NCBI GenBank assembly: GCA_963702995.1
Contig: OY969783.1
Coordinates: 4,650,001 to 4,714,000, forward strand
From: MFD04580-c1 sp963702995
GTDB lineage: Bacteria; Planctomycetota; Phycisphaerae; Tepidisphaerales; Tepidisphaeraceae
DNA length: 64,000 nt
Direction of reading: 5' to 3'
In this document: positions 42,659 through 51,649 of the stretch, one piece after another
Layout: each line of letters starts with the position of its first letter
Position numbering within the stretch: position 1 is the stretch's first letter
The notes under the pieces: generated by a model
Database searches by the model: none
What the model saw: the letters and a program-made list of their open reading frames with translations, nothing else
What the model was told of the DNA's origin: nothing
Program-made: the position numbers and the translations under genes

Positions 42659-42943
42659 ATGGAGGAGCGAACGTGGCCGTCGAACCCGAAGGAGAGCCGC
42701 CTCACGGCCCCTCCAACGCTGGCCGCCGATGGGCGTTACCCGGGGAAGGGGAGGGATGGGTCAAGCTCTAGGGGTGACCAAGGGTATCGCGACTCCGACG
42801 GGAATGTCTGGAAGAAGGACCGAAAGCACAAGGATCATTGGGACGTCAGCGGTCCCAAAGGGAATAAGGTGCGGGAGGTCGATTTTCGAGGAGTGCAAAT
42901 ATGGCCCGAAGGACCAAAGAACCGGAACAAGCGGCTGTCGTAG
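42659..42943 (+). CDS. Putative small polymorphic-toxin-like domain protein
   Basis: About 94 residues from ATG 42659, but a start further in is possible. The C-terminal half is RDSDGNVWKKDRKHKDHWDV, SGPKGNKVREVDFRGVQIWP and EGPKNRNKRLS. This resembles the C-terminal catalytic parts of polymorphic toxins, where a (D/G)xxWxxDxxHKDHWD-like H/D cluster is nuclease-like, by recollection and without a search. No trafficking domain is attached, so it could be a solitary module. It overlaps the start of the next gene by 43 bases. Confidence 0.5.
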   Translation: MEERTWPSNPKESRLTAPPTLAADGRYPGKGRDGSSSRGDQGYRDSDGNVWKKDRKHKDHWDVSGPKGNKVREVDFRGVQIWPEGPKNRNKRLS

Positions 42944-43236
42944 GTGACGACTTCCCATACCGCACGCTGATGAATCATCCGGCGTGGCCCGTCGTCGATG
43001 AGGCGCTTGCCGAGCTGGAGGAAAACGACGATCTCGAACTGCGGACGGCACGCCGTTACGTCATCGGTTCCCTCATTCAGCAGCTTTCCGAAGCCGGCCT
43101 GATCCCGCCCTTAGTTGCGATGTCACCTAGCGGTGTCGGCAACGGCCCGATACCAACGTATCGATGGGTTCTTCAGTTTGAGGCGGTGGTCGCGAGCGGG
43201 CGCGGCCGAGTCAAGAAAATCACGCTGCCGCGTTGA
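42901..43236 (+). CDS. Possible immunity protein overlapping the toxin-like ORF
   Basis: 111 residues, hydrophilic and intracellular: NHPAWPVVDEALAELEENDDLELRTARRYVIGSLIQQLSEAGLIPP. The ATG at 42901 follows GGAGTGCAAAT. The arrangement (a small acidic/helical protein beginning inside the end of the toxin-like ORF) is that of immunity genes in toxin-immunity pairs. Function inferred only from position. It is convergent with the manA gene. Confidence 0.6.
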   Translation: MARRTKEPEQAAVVGDDFPYRTLMNHPAWPVVDEALAELEENDDLELRTARRYVIGSLIQQLSEAGLIPPLVAMSPSGVGNGPIPTYRWVLQFEAVVASGRGRVKKITLPR

Positions 43237-43242
43237 TCCGCG

Positions 43243-44288
43243 TCACGTCGGTCCGTGCGTCGGGAACGTCACCTCCAGCCAAACGCAATCGCTCAACGTC
43301 TTGATCACCGGGGTCTTCATCGCGGCCGGGAGGAGGATGGTTTCGCCGCGGGTGAAGCGGGTCGGCTCTGCGTGGCCGGCGACGCGGATCTCGGCGGTCC
43401 CCTCGAGCATGATCCAGACGACCGGTTCGTCGTATGGGACGGCTTCTTCAACTCCTTCCGTGAAGCGGACCTTTTCGAGCTTGAAGTACGGGCTGGTCAC
43501 CAGGCGCGTCACGGTCGTGAAGATGCCGCCGACGTGGGAGCGGGGCTGGGGGGTTTCGGCGTCGCCGGAGAAATCGATGCACTGGAGCGCTTGCTGGACG
43601 TGGAGCGTCCGCGGCTTGCCGGTGGCGGCTTCCACGCGGTTGAAGTCGAAGACGCGATAGGTCGTGTCGCTGGGCGTTTGCACCTCGGCCGCCAGGATGC
43701 CGGCGCCCAGGGCGTGGACGGTGCCGCTGGGGAGGTAGTGGCATTCGCCGGGCTTCACGGGGATCGAGTGGATCAGCTTCTCCACCTCGCCGGTTTCGAT
43801 GGCGGCCGTGAAGGCTTCCTTCGTCGTCCCGGGGCGCAGGCCCTTTAGAAGCCGCGCGCGGGGTCGTTCTGCAGGACGTACCAGGCTTCACTCTTCAGGT
43901 GGGCGCCGGGGTTCTTGCCGCAATAAGCTTCGTCGGGGTGGACCTGGACGGAAAGGTCTTCTCGGGCGTCGAGGAACTTGATCAGGATGGGGAACTGGCC
44001 GACCGATTCGCCGGCGTGGGGGAGCAGCGGGACGTCGCCGTGAACGTCGGCCCCAAACTCCGCAAGGCAATCATGCAGCGAGCGGCCGGCCAACGGGCCG
44101 TTGGCGATGGAGGCGCTGACCCAGGTCTTTGCCCCTTCGACGACGCCGGGCGGGAAGTCGTACAGCTCCCAGCTTTCGCCGATGGGCTTGGCGGGCGGGA
44201 GCGGCTTGCCGAGGATCGATTCGATCTTGCGGCCGCCCCACATCTTCTCGACCAGCCGCGGGGTGAATTTGAAAGGGTAAAGACTCAT
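43243..44288 (-). pseudogene. manA: Mannose-6-phosphate isomerase, class I, frameshifted
   Basis: Zn enzyme interconverting fructose-6-P and mannose-6-P. The start at 44288 (MSLYPFKFTPRLVEKMWGGRKI) leads to motifs GESWELYDFP, ILIKFLDAREDLSVQVHPDEAYCGKNPG and KSEAWYVLQNDPARGF, where the frame stops at about 43845. The next frame continues LKGLRPGTTKEAFTAAIETGEVEKLIHSIPVKPGECHYLPSGTVHALGAGILAAEVQTPSDTTYRVFDFNR to 43243. TTCTAA at the junction would read on if one C were restored. Zinc ligands in QVHPDE, KSEAW and SGTVHALG are present. About 345 residues if repaired. Confidence 0.9.
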
Positions 44289-44638
44289 GCTCCGTCAACT
44301 CCTGTGGCGGCAATTCTAGGCTCGCGCGGCCACGCTGCATTGTTCGGGGGCGCAGTCGCCCTCCGAACCGGCGTCTCTGGCCTATCGGAACTATCGGTTG
44401 ATTCGGGCCGAAGCTCGATCTGGAAGTGCCGGCGCGGGCCGCCGTTACCGGAGACGCCGCGAGCGCGTCGCCCAGGATGGCAAAGGAGGCGAGCTCACGC
44501 GTCCGCGGGCGGCGTAGAACGCCTTCGCGAGTGGGAGGTCGCCAGGGCGCTGCCATTGATCGACATCGGGCGGGTCGCGAGTACACTTCCGACGCGGAAA
44601 ATGGATGTGTTTGATCTCTCTCGATCGGATCCGACCTT
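44289..44638. other. Intergenic region between manA and the PhoH gene
   Basis: 350 bases with leaders of two divergent genes. No hairpin or gene recognised. Confidence 0.4.
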
Positions 44639-46003
44639 ATGCCCCAAAGCACGGCCGATAACGGCAACCGGAAGACCTTCGTCGTCGATACCAACGTCCT
44701 GCTGCACAACCCGAATGCGATCTTCTTGTTCGCCGACAACGACGTGGTCATCCCGTTCGACGTGATCGAAGAACTCGATAAGTTCAAGGTGGGCACTGAT
44801 GACCTGGGCCGCAACGCCCGGGCGGTGATCCGCCACCTCGATCAACTTCGGAATGTCGGCAACCTCGCCGACGGCGTACATGTCGAGCAGACGGGCGGAA
44901 CGGTCCGAGTGATCCTTGAAGATGGCAAAGACCTTTGCCGCGGCCTGACCGCCAACACGCCCGACAACCGCATCATCTGCTGCGCCCTGACCTTGCACGG
45001 GCAGGGGAAGAAGGTCGTCTTCATCTCCAAGGACATCAACGCGCGGATCAAGAGCGATGCGCTGGGCCTGACCGCGGAGGACTTTGAGGCCCAGAAGGTT
45101 GATTTTGACCGGCTCTACACCGGTTATCGGGAGATGACCGTCCCCGGCCGCATCATCGATCGGCTCTTTGCGGATAAGCAGACGCGGGTGGACGCCCCCG
45201 ACCTGATGGCGAACGAGTTTGTCCTGCTCAAGGATGAGATGGACCTGGCACACACCGCGCTGGCGCGGTATCGGACCGACGTCGGGGCGCTGGTGCCGGT
45301 CCGGAGTCGCCGGCAGCCGATTTTCGGCATCATCCCGCGGAACCTTCAGCAGACCATGGCGCTGGACCTGCTGCTGGACGACACGGTGAAGCTTGTCTCG
45401 CTCATCGGGAACGCCGGCACCGGGAAGACGCTCCTGGCGATCGCCGCCGGGATGACCAAAACGCTGAACGAGCAGACCTACCAGAAGCTGCTCTGCGCCC
45501 GGCCGATCATGCCGCTCGGCCGCGACATCGGATACCTCCCAGGCGACAAAGATCAGAAACTCACGGCGTGGATGCAGCCGATCTTCGACAACATGGGATA
45601 CCTGCTCAGCAATCGCCTCGGCAGCGACCCCGAGCACAAGAGCCACGCCTCGCTGTCATCCGTCGAGCAGCGGATCCAGCAACTGATGGACAGCGGGCAG
45701 GTGGTGCTGGAGCCGCTGACCTACATCCGCGGCCGCAGTATCCCCCACCAGTTCATGATCGTCGATGAGAGCCAGAACCTCACCCCCCACGAGGTGAAGA
45801 CGATCGCCAGCCGCGTCGGCGATGGGACGAAACTCGTCCTCACCGGGGATGCGACGCAGATCGATAACCCCTACCTCGACAGCAGCAGCAACGGTCTGTC
45901 GTACCTGGTCGAGCGATTGAAAGGCAAGTCGATCGTCGGCCACATTACCCTTGCCAAGAGCGAAAGGTCGGAGCTCGCCAGTCTGGTGACCGCAGAGCTA
46001 TAA
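44639..46003 (+). CDS. PIN-PhoH fusion ATPase (PhoH2-like)
   Basis: 454 residues with a PIN ribonuclease domain (about 10-140: KTFVVDTNVLLHNPNAI, FDVIEELDKFK, acidic NRIICCALTL) followed by a PhoH-type ATPase domain. The ATPase has Walker A GNAGTGKT (257-264) and Walker B MIVDESQNLTPHEVKTIASRVGDGTKLVLTGD. Members of this family are RNA helicase/ribonuclease proteins; one mycobacterial PhoH2 was shown to combine both. The gene is bounded by a clear terminator downstream, a single-gene unit. Confidence 0.94.
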   Translation: MPQSTADNGNRKTFVVDTNVLLHNPNAIFLFADNDVVIPFDVIEELDKFKVGTDDLGRNARAVIRHLDQLRNVGNLADGVHVEQTGGTVRVILEDGKDLCRGLTANTPDNRIICCALTLHGQGKKVVFISKDINARIKSDALGLTAEDFEAQKVDFDRLYTGYREMTVPGRIIDRLFADKQTRVDAPDLMANEFVLLKDEMDLAHTALARYRTDVGALVPVRSRRQPIFGIIPRNLQQTMALDLLLDDTVKLVSLIGNAGTGKTLLAIAAGMTKTLNEQTYQKLLCARPIMPLGRDIGYLPGDKDQKLTAWMQPIFDNMGYLLSNRLGSDPEHKSHASLSSVEQRIQQLMDSGQVVLEPLTYIRGRSIPHQFMIVDESQNLTPHEVKTIASRVGDGTKLVLTGDATQIDNPYLDSSSNGLSYLVERLKGKSIVGHITLAKSERSELASLVTAEL

Positions 46004-46009
46004 CGAGAC

Positions 46010-46047
46010 AAGGTCGGCGGCCCAATGGGACGGGCCGCCGACCTTTA
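46010..46047 (+). terminator. Terminator of the PhoH gene
   Basis: Fourteen-base stem AAGGTCGGCGGCCC and complement with an 8-base loop, then TATG; it starts seven bases after the stop codon. T tract weak. Confidence 0.75.
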
Positions 46048-46115
46048 TGTGGCAGATCAAGCTCACTCGGACTCCGGCCGGCACCAACTTCAGCGCGAAT
46101 CCGAGGCAGAACAGA

Positions 46116-46316
46116 TTACTTGGTGTTCTCGGTCTTCGTTTCCGTCTTCGTCGAGCCGTCCGGGCTCTGGGTGGTCTTGGAGTTCGCCGTATCGACGGTG
46201 CCGTCAGGGTGCTTCACTTCGGTCTTGTGCTCCTCAACCGTCTTATCACAGCCGACGGCGGCCGGGAAGATCGAGACCGCAACAAGCAATGCGATGTGCG
46301 CCAGTACGTTCTTCAT
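46116..46316 (-). CDS. Small lipoprotein with threonine/lysine repeats (copy 1)
   Basis: 66 residues. Signal peptide with lipobox VGC (MKNVLAHIALLVAVSIFPAAVGC), then a short acidic/basic T-rich tail KHPDGTVDTANSKTTQSPDG, STKTETKTENTK. AGAGGA precedes the ATG. The C-terminal tail repeats the SPDGST/KTETKT pattern. It is a paralogue of the next upstream gene. Anchored lipoprotein of unknown role. Confidence 0.75.
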   Translation of the reverse strand: MKNVLAHIALLVAVSIFPAAVGCDKTVEEHKTEVKHPDGTVDTANSKTTQSPDGSTKTETKTENTK

Positions 46317-46396
46317 GACGAATCCTCTCTGCCGGAAACTTCCGGAGATTTGAGTGCTTCCAATATCAATGCCTAAGAGCTCGACGGATAGGCGCG

Positions 46397-46594
46397 TCAA
46401 TTCGCCCGCTTAGAGGTTTCAGTCACTGTGTCACCGCTTGGCTTCTGGATCACGGTGGTGTCCTTCTTCTCCATCGTCCCGTCACTGTGGCTAACGGTCG
46501 TGGTGTCGTGCTTCACTTCGTGGTCACACCCGGTGATCACCGGAACGGCGGCCATGGAAAGCAACAGGGCAATGCTTGCGAAAGTGCGGGTCAT
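46397..46594 (-). CDS. Small lipoprotein with threonine/lysine repeats (copy 2)
   Basis: 65 residues, MTRTFASIALLLSMAAVPVITGC and a tail DHEVKHDTTTVSHSDGTMEKKDTTVIQKPSGDTVTETS. Same build as the neighbouring lipoprotein, with lipobox TGC. Both have (K)H-x-D/P-D-G-T motifs in the tail, so they look like tandem duplicates. The gene is the first of the two in the minus-strand direction. Confidence 0.75.
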   Translation of the reverse strand: MTRTFASIALLLSMAAVPVITGCDHEVKHDTTTVSHSDGTMEKKDTTVIQKPSGDTVTETSKRAN

Positions 46595-46800
46595 AATGGG
46601 TTCCCTTCAGTTTGAGTCTCGATTCTACAAAGGCTGGGAAAGCAAACAGTGGGCCAGACAGGTGCCGGCCTGAACTGCGGTCCAACGCAATCGCTGGCTA
46701 AGGGCGGCAATAGGGCCATGTCTTGCCTCTTGGCGATGCGGCCGAGCGAGCATAGAGTGGGCGTATTCCACTAGAAACTCCCCCTAACGAAAGCCCGATC

Positions 46801-47208
46801 ATGGAGAACACACCCCCTTCGGTCCCTCCGCCCGCGGCCACGCCAGCGGCCGCCGCACCGACCGCGCCGGCTAAGCCCGCCGTGATCCAGTACGACGATT
46901 TTGCCAAAATCGACCTTCGTGTCGCCACCGTGTTGGAATGCGTGCCACATCCCAATGCGGATAAACTACTTGTGCTCCAGGTGGACCTTGGTGGGGAGAA
47001 GCGACAGATTTGCGCGGGCCTGCGGGCGCATTACGTCGCCGAGCAGTTGGTGGGGAAGCAGATCATTGTCGTCGCCAACTTGGCGCCGCGGCAGATGCGC
47101 GGGCAGGTGAGCCAAGGGATGCTCCTGGCCGCGACGGACTCGGGCACCGGCCGCGTGATCGTGGTGGGGCCGACGGAGCCTGTGATCGCTGGCGGCAAGG
47201 TCAGCTAG
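46801..47208 (+). CDS. tRNA-binding (MetRS C-terminal/CsaA-like) OB-fold protein
   Basis: 135 residues. After a Pro/Ala linker (1-28) comes IDLRVATVLECVPHPNADKLLVLQVDLGGEKRQICAGL, the tRNA-binding OB fold found at the C-terminus of bacterial methionyl-tRNA synthetase and as the stand-alone subunit (MetG beta or CsaA). VVANLAPRQMRGQVSQGMLLAA matches the family. It may form a dimer that binds tRNA, for a MetRS lacking this domain. It is followed directly by recN. Confidence 0.92.
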   Translation: MENTPPSVPPPAATPAAAAPTAPAKPAVIQYDDFAKIDLRVATVLECVPHPNADKLLVLQVDLGGEKRQICAGLRAHYVAEQLVGKQIIVVANLAPRQMRGQVSQGMLLAATDSGTGRVIVVGPTEPVIAGGKVS

Positions 47209-47290
47209 CGACGGCCCCGACCACCGGTGGTGTGCCTTGCGGCCGCCGCTGGCAGAGCGAGCCTCCCGTGCGGTCAAGGACGACTATCGC

Positions 47291-49111
47291 ATGCTGCGCG
47301 AGCTACACATCTCGAACCTCGCGGTGATCTCGGACGTGCGCATCGAACTGGCGCCGGGGCTGAACTGCTTTACCGGCGCGACCGGCGCCGGCAAGAGTCT
47401 TGTCATCGGGGCGTTGGAGGTTTTGCTCGGCCTCCGCAGCGCCGCCGAGATGGTGCGCCCGGGCTCGGACGAGGGGCGCGTCAGCGGCGTGTTCGAAGCC
47501 CGAAACGCAGAACTCCTTCAGGCGATTCAGGACGCGACTGACATCCCGGTGACCCAGGACGGCGGCGAATTGCTCCTGACCCGCCGCCTCTACGCCAGCG
47601 GCCGCAGCTCCGTGAGCCTGAACGGCAACCCGATCACGCTGTCCATGCTCAAGCAGGTCGCCGAGAACCTGGTGGACGTTCACGGCCAGCACGACCATCA
47701 ATACCTGCTGAAGGCCGCCAACCAGATCGATGTGCTCGACCAGTTCGGCGATTTGTGGGCCCTGCGGCGGCGTTATCACCACGCGTTTCAGCAGGTGGTC
47801 GAAGCGAAGCGGCGGATCGCCGAGCTGTCCGACAACCGGAGCCTGCGGCAGCAACAGCTCGATCTTTACCGCTACCAGGCCAAAGAGATTGACGCGGCCG
47901 CTCTGGAGCCGAACGAGTACGAGCGGCTCCAGGCCCGCGCCGCTGTCCTGCAAAACCTCGAGCGGTTGAAGAGCGAAGTCGCCGACGTCCACGGCTCACT
48001 GTACGAGGCGGAAGGCTCGGTGCTGGAGCGACTCAAATCGATGACGGGGAGCCTGGCCGAGCTGACGGAGCTCGACCCGAACCTAAAGGGGTGTGCGGCC
48101 GCCATACGCGACGCGACGATCCAACTCGAAGAAGTCGCCTACGACCTTGCCCGCTATTCCGACAAGCTCGAGCTCGACCCGGGCGAACTGGCCGAGGTGA
48201 ACGAGCGCCTGAACGTCCTGAATCGCATTCTGCATAAGTACGGCGACCCGCTGGACGCCACGCTCGCCTACCGCGTGGAGATCGGCGAAAAGCTCGCCGA
48301 ACTGGAGAAAGCGACTGACGATCTGGCCGCGCTCCAGTCCCAGCTCAAGCCGCTCATTCACAGCCTGAAGTCGCTCGGGGAAGAGTTGAGCACCAAGCGG
48401 GCGGCCGTTGCCCGGCGGCTCGGCCCGCTCGTCGAAAAGCAGCTCGCTTACCTCGGGATGGAAAAGGCGAAGTTCGACGTGACGCTCACCGCGGCGACGG
48501 GTTCGGTCGAGGGGGAGCCGCTGCCTGCCACGCCGAGCGGTTTCGACATGGTGGAGTTTGTCGCCCAGACCAACCCCGGTCAGCTCGCGCAGCCGCTGCG
48601 GAAGATCGCCAGCGGGGGCGAGCTGTCGCGCATCATGCTGGCGCTCAAGGGCATCCTCGCCCAGAGCGATCGGATCAGCGTGCTGGTATTCGACGAGATC
48701 GACGCGAACGTCGGGGGGCGGCTTGGGTCGATCATCGGCAACAAACTCCGAAGCCTCGCCGAGCATCACCAGGTGCTCTGTATCACGCACCTGCCGCAGA
48801 TCGCCAGCTACGCCGACCGGCACCTCACCGTCCGCAAGGAAGTCCTCAACAACCTGACCGAGACCAAGGTGCGGGTGATGGAAGGGGCCGACCGGATCCA
48901 GGAGTTGTCAGAGATGATCGGCGGCCAGCGAATCACCGAAACCACCCGCGCCCAGGCCCAGGAGCTGCTTGACGCGGCAAGAGCGGAGTTTCAGCGCGTG
49001 TCGCCCCCTCCACCACCGCCGGCGGCCGCCCCCGCGGCCCCCTCCGCCAACGGCACGGCCGCGAAGAAGGCGAAGCCCCCGCGCAACCCGAAGCCGATGA
49101 ATGCCAAGTGA
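47291..49111 (+). CDS. recN: DNA repair protein RecN
   Basis: 606-residue SMC-like ATPase in recombinational repair of double-strand breaks. Walker A GATGAGKS (29-36), N-terminal head (LRELHISNLAVISDVRIELAPGLNCFTG), a Q/V-rich DVHGQHDHQYLL motif typical of RecN, long coiled coil (about 165-380), signature ASGGELSRIMLALKGIL and Walker B VLVFDEIDANVGGR, then HQVLCITHLPQIASYADRH. The C-terminus is a Pro/Ala/Lys tail (NGTAAKKAKPPRNPKP). The ATG at 47291 is set by alignment to RecN starts; a longer in-frame opening is not needed. Confidence 0.97.
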   Translation: MLRELHISNLAVISDVRIELAPGLNCFTGATGAGKSLVIGALEVLLGLRSAAEMVRPGSDEGRVSGVFEARNAELLQAIQDATDIPVTQDGGELLLTRRLYASGRSSVSLNGNPITLSMLKQVAENLVDVHGQHDHQYLLKAANQIDVLDQFGDLWALRRRYHHAFQQVVEAKRRIAELSDNRSLRQQQLDLYRYQAKEIDAAALEPNEYERLQARAAVLQNLERLKSEVADVHGSLYEAEGSVLERLKSMTGSLAELTELDPNLKGCAAAIRDATIQLEEVAYDLARYSDKLELDPGELAEVNERLNVLNRILHKYGDPLDATLAYRVEIGEKLAELEKATDDLAALQSQLKPLIHSLKSLGEELSTKRAAVARRLGPLVEKQLAYLGMEKAKFDVTLTAATGSVEGEPLPATPSGFDMVEFVAQTNPGQLAQPLRKIASGGELSRIMLALKGILAQSDRISVLVFDEIDANVGGRLGSIIGNKLRSLAEHHQVLCITHLPQIASYADRHLTVRKEVLNNLTETKVRVMEGADRIQELSEMIGGQRITETTRAQAQELLDAARAEFQRVSPPPPPPAAAPAAPSANGTAAKKAKPPRNPKPMNAK

Positions 49112-49148
49112 TGTGAGTGGACGCCTTGCGAACCGCCCGAACGCCCGT

Positions 49149-49315
49149 GGCCGGTAGTGCCCGCAAGAGAGCATTCGGTGCCCTTCCGGATGCGCGGTTG
49201 CGTCGTGCTCTCGTGCGGACCCGTCTCGGTAAGCCGACAATGGTCCGCAAGAGAGCCGGCGGCCGGGCTTACGCAGAACGTGCCATAAGGTGCTCTCTCA
49301 CGGATCCTACCGGCC
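49149..49315. repeat. MITE-like element with 25-base imperfect terminal inverted repeats
   Basis: GGCCGGTAGTGCCCGCAAGA at the left end matches, inverted, the right end at 49291-49315 (GGCCGGTAG perfect, GAGAGCA perfect, weaker between). The word CCGCAAGAGAGC recurs inside at about 49244. No coding frame. The 460-base gap 49112-49571 holds otherwise only the repeat at 49414 and a terminator. Confidence 0.4.
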
Positions 49316-49413
49316 GCATGACGCCGTCAACGGCGTCGCCGATTCGCATTCCGGGCACCGATCGGGCATGGCGCGGAGGTCGTAGCCGCATTGCGGGCGG
49401 CATCCGGCACGAA

Positions 49414-49450
49414 AGAGCATGCCCACGCACGCGTGGAGCATGGCACCCGG
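49414..49450. repeat. Third copy of the GGTGCCATGC/CCCACGC repeat
   Basis: AGCATGCCCACGCACGCGTG then GAGCATGGCACC; palindromic core CCCACGC..GCGTGG. Shares the family of 21172-21270. Confidence 0.7.
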
Positions 49451-49494
49451 CAGGCTACCGTTTATAGGATCTGGGCGGCATCGAACACCCCGTA

Positions 49495-49532
49495 CCCAAA
49501 CAAAGAAGGGCAACCCTTTCGGGTTGCCCTTC
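49495..49532 (-). terminator. Terminator of the lectin-domain gene
   Basis: Perfect 12-base stem GAAGGGCAACCC/GGGTTGCCCTTC with TTTC (GAAA on the minus strand) loop, then TTTGTTTGG on the minus strand. Confidence 0.85.
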
Positions 49533-49571
49533 GTGACGTCTGTAGATTGACCTCTCTCGTCGAACAACCGC

Positions 49572-50291
49572 TCAGGCGAGCTGTTCGCGGCGGAGGCGGC
49601 GGGCGGCGAAGCCGGCGACGGCGACGCCGAGGGGGTATAGCGCGGCGGCCGCGGGGAGCGGGATAGCCGACGGGGCCGAGCCACCGGCGATGGCCGGCTT
49701 GAAGCTCGCCGCCGAGGCGAAGCTCCCGCCACCCTTGATGAAGTTTGCCTTATTCAGGTACTCGACGATGTAGCCGGCCTTTACCAGGTCGGGGTAGTTC
49801 CCCTTGACGTTGGGGTAGAAGTCCGGGAGATCGTTCCACTTTCCGTGGCGAGCGTAGGTGTTCTGGCCGGGCTGGCTCCAGAGCATGCTGGCGGCGACCT
49901 CGTGCCCGCCGTTGTTGTCCGGCTGGCCGGGGAGCCAGTTGGTGTAGGTCAGCGGCTTGTTCGTCAGCCAGCCGTACTTGTGGCTCGTGCCGATCTCATG
50001 GAGGCCGAACCAGTAACCTCCACTGGGGGCCTTGATCTTGGCCATCAGGTTGGTGACGAACGTCTGCTGGTCGCCCGTCTCAAACGTGGCGAGGTAGCCG
50101 CCGCGACGCCGGGCGTCGGCTTCGGCTTGCGTCCACGAGGCGTTGGGGTCGGAGATGATCTGGAACCCGCCGTACCCACGCGGGCCCGGGAACGCCGTTG
50201 CCAGGACCGTGCCGGCCCTGGAACTCGACGCGGCCGTCGCGATGAGCCCCAAGGCCATCGCCAGCGCAGTAAACCACTTCTTCGAAAGCAT
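49572..50291 (-). CDS. Exported C-type-lectin-domain protein with PEP-CTERM-like C-terminus
   Basis: 239 residues. Signal peptide about 1-26 (MLSKKWFTALAMALGLIATAASSSRAG). The lectin-like domain (about 36-180) has SWTQAEADARRRGGYLATFETGDQQTFVTNLM, YWFGLHEIGTS and LTYTNWLPGQPDNNGGHE, matching CTL folds with WxGL and P-D/N. The C-terminus has PSAIPLPAAAALYPLGVAVAGFAARRLRREQLA: PEP-CTERM-like P-L-P motif, a hydrophobic stretch and a basic end. It likely binds glycans at the surface. The ATG at 50291 with AAGG upstream is chosen over a longer in-frame opening. Confidence 0.85.
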   Translation of the reverse strand: MLSKKWFTALAMALGLIATAASSSRAGTVLATAFPGPRGYGGFQIISDPNASWTQAEADARRRGGYLATFETGDQQTFVTNLMAKIKAPSGGYWFGLHEIGTSHKYGWLTNKPLTYTNWLPGQPDNNGGHEVAASMLWSQPGQNTYARHGKWNDLPDFYPNVKGNYPDLVKAGYIVEYLNKANFIKGGGSFASAASFKPAIAGGSAPSAIPLPAAAALYPLGVAVAGFAARRLRREQLA

Positions 50292-50888
50292 AAAACCTTC
50301 CCTTGCCCCCAGATCCGGGGGACCTTTAGATGACAAGTTTCGTAAAACCGTCGCAGCGACGCATGCTCCACCGGTCCGCAGCCCAAATTCAGGACTACGC
50401 ACCCGACCGGCGCGACGCGTCGAGCAGTGCACTCGGCGCACCAAAAACTGCCTTTGGATCAGCCAATCCTCTCGCTTGAACGGCGACAGGCGCCAGGGCC
50501 TCCGCCTCGCAAGTCAGAGCGGCATACCCCGACCCGACAGCAAGAGAAAGCTTACCCGTCTCATCCCATTCAACGCTAGAAGAATCTCGCCGCCTCCCTA
50601 CTTTGGAATTCGGCGCATCATTGTGTAGTGCCGCAAATCACCTTCACGGGCGACGGCGGTCGCATGGAGACGGTTTCATAAAACTTAAGTGTTTTTCAGA
50701 ACTAGACTTGAGGCATCTGTTATCGGACTTGTGCGATAGTATGGAACGATCGGAAAGAAGAATCATATCTCACGGAAGCTGATAGAACGCGCTGGTTCAT
50801 TACCAGTGCGGCCGAATTATTCAAAAACGGAGGTTCCCCCTGCGCTTAGGGCGCTCGTTACAACTTGCCCAATTCAACAGAGGGACGG
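50292..50888. other. Intergenic region upstream of the lectin gene
   Basis: About 600 bases with no gene. The stretch 50690-50770 is A/T-rich (for example TTAAGTGTTTTTCAGAACTA) and contains possible promoter boxes on either strand. Otherwise no repeat recognised. Confidence 0.4.
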
Positions 50889-51560
50889 TCAGGGGGGCAC
50901 TGGAAGGCATTCGACGGTCACGGTTCGACGGCCGCGGTTCAAGAGCCGCCCGATGCCGATCGCCACGACGACGCCGCACCCCGCGCCGACGACGACGTCT
51001 GACACATAATGAGCGTTCTCGGTCACCCGTTCCAATCCGACGACGATGCCGATCCCGTACGCGATCACCCACGCCCCTCGCGCCTCCACCAGCAGGCAGA
51101 CCGACGTCGCCATCGCAAATGCGAGCATCGTATGGCCGGACGGAAAAGTCAGGTTCGGCGCCAATATGCCACGGAACCCTCCCTCAAACGGCGTGAACGA
51201 GAACGGGTCGATCCCCTTGATCGGCCGATGGCGGCCGGTGCCCCATTTCAGCAGCGTATCCAGGATCCCCACGGCGCTCGCACTCCCGAGGAACTGGATC
51301 GACGCCTCCACTCTGCGGGAATGCCATAAGCCGAACCCGATCGCCAGCGGAAGTGTCGAGAACAGGAAGTTCCCTGGCGACTTTGCGAATAGCGAGATTT
51401 CGTAATGCGGTGACCCGTGCGGCCCCTTCGCCTCCAGGCCGGAAGAATGAACCCACCGGGCCACCGGCCCATCCGCCGCCGCCGACAAAACCGCGGCAAG
51501 GACCCAGGCCACGATCGCGCCGGTGATCAGGAGTGTTCGTCGCGGGCGGGCAGGGTTCAT
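50889..51560 (-). CDS. PAP2 family membrane phosphatase
   Basis: 223 residues with membrane helices including LLITGAIVAWVLAAVLSAAA at the start, LFSTLPLAIGFGLWH and VIAYGIGIVVG. The three PAP2 motifs are present: KWGTGRHRP, PSGHTMLAFA (general acid/base His) and ERVTENAHYVSDVVVG (nucleophile His). Such enzymes dephosphorylate lipid phosphates, for example undecaprenyl pyrophosphate. The ATG at 51560 is the most sensible; longer openings upstream are not supported. Confidence 0.93.
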   Translation of the reverse strand: MNPARPRRTLLITGAIVAWVLAAVLSAAADGPVARWVHSSGLEAKGPHGSPHYEISLFAKSPGNFLFSTLPLAIGFGLWHSRRVEASIQFLGSASAVGILDTLLKWGTGRHRPIKGIDPFSFTPFEGGFRGILAPNLTFPSGHTMLAFAMATSVCLLVEARGAWVIAYGIGIVVGLERVTENAHYVSDVVVGAGCGVVVAIGIGRLLNRGRRTVTVECLPVPP

Positions 51561-51649
51561 CAGGTGAATCTCAGCGGTGCGGAAGCCTCGGATGTTGAGG
51601 CCCGATTGTAAGGCCATCCGTCGAATGCGAAAGCCCGCGGCCGCTCCCT

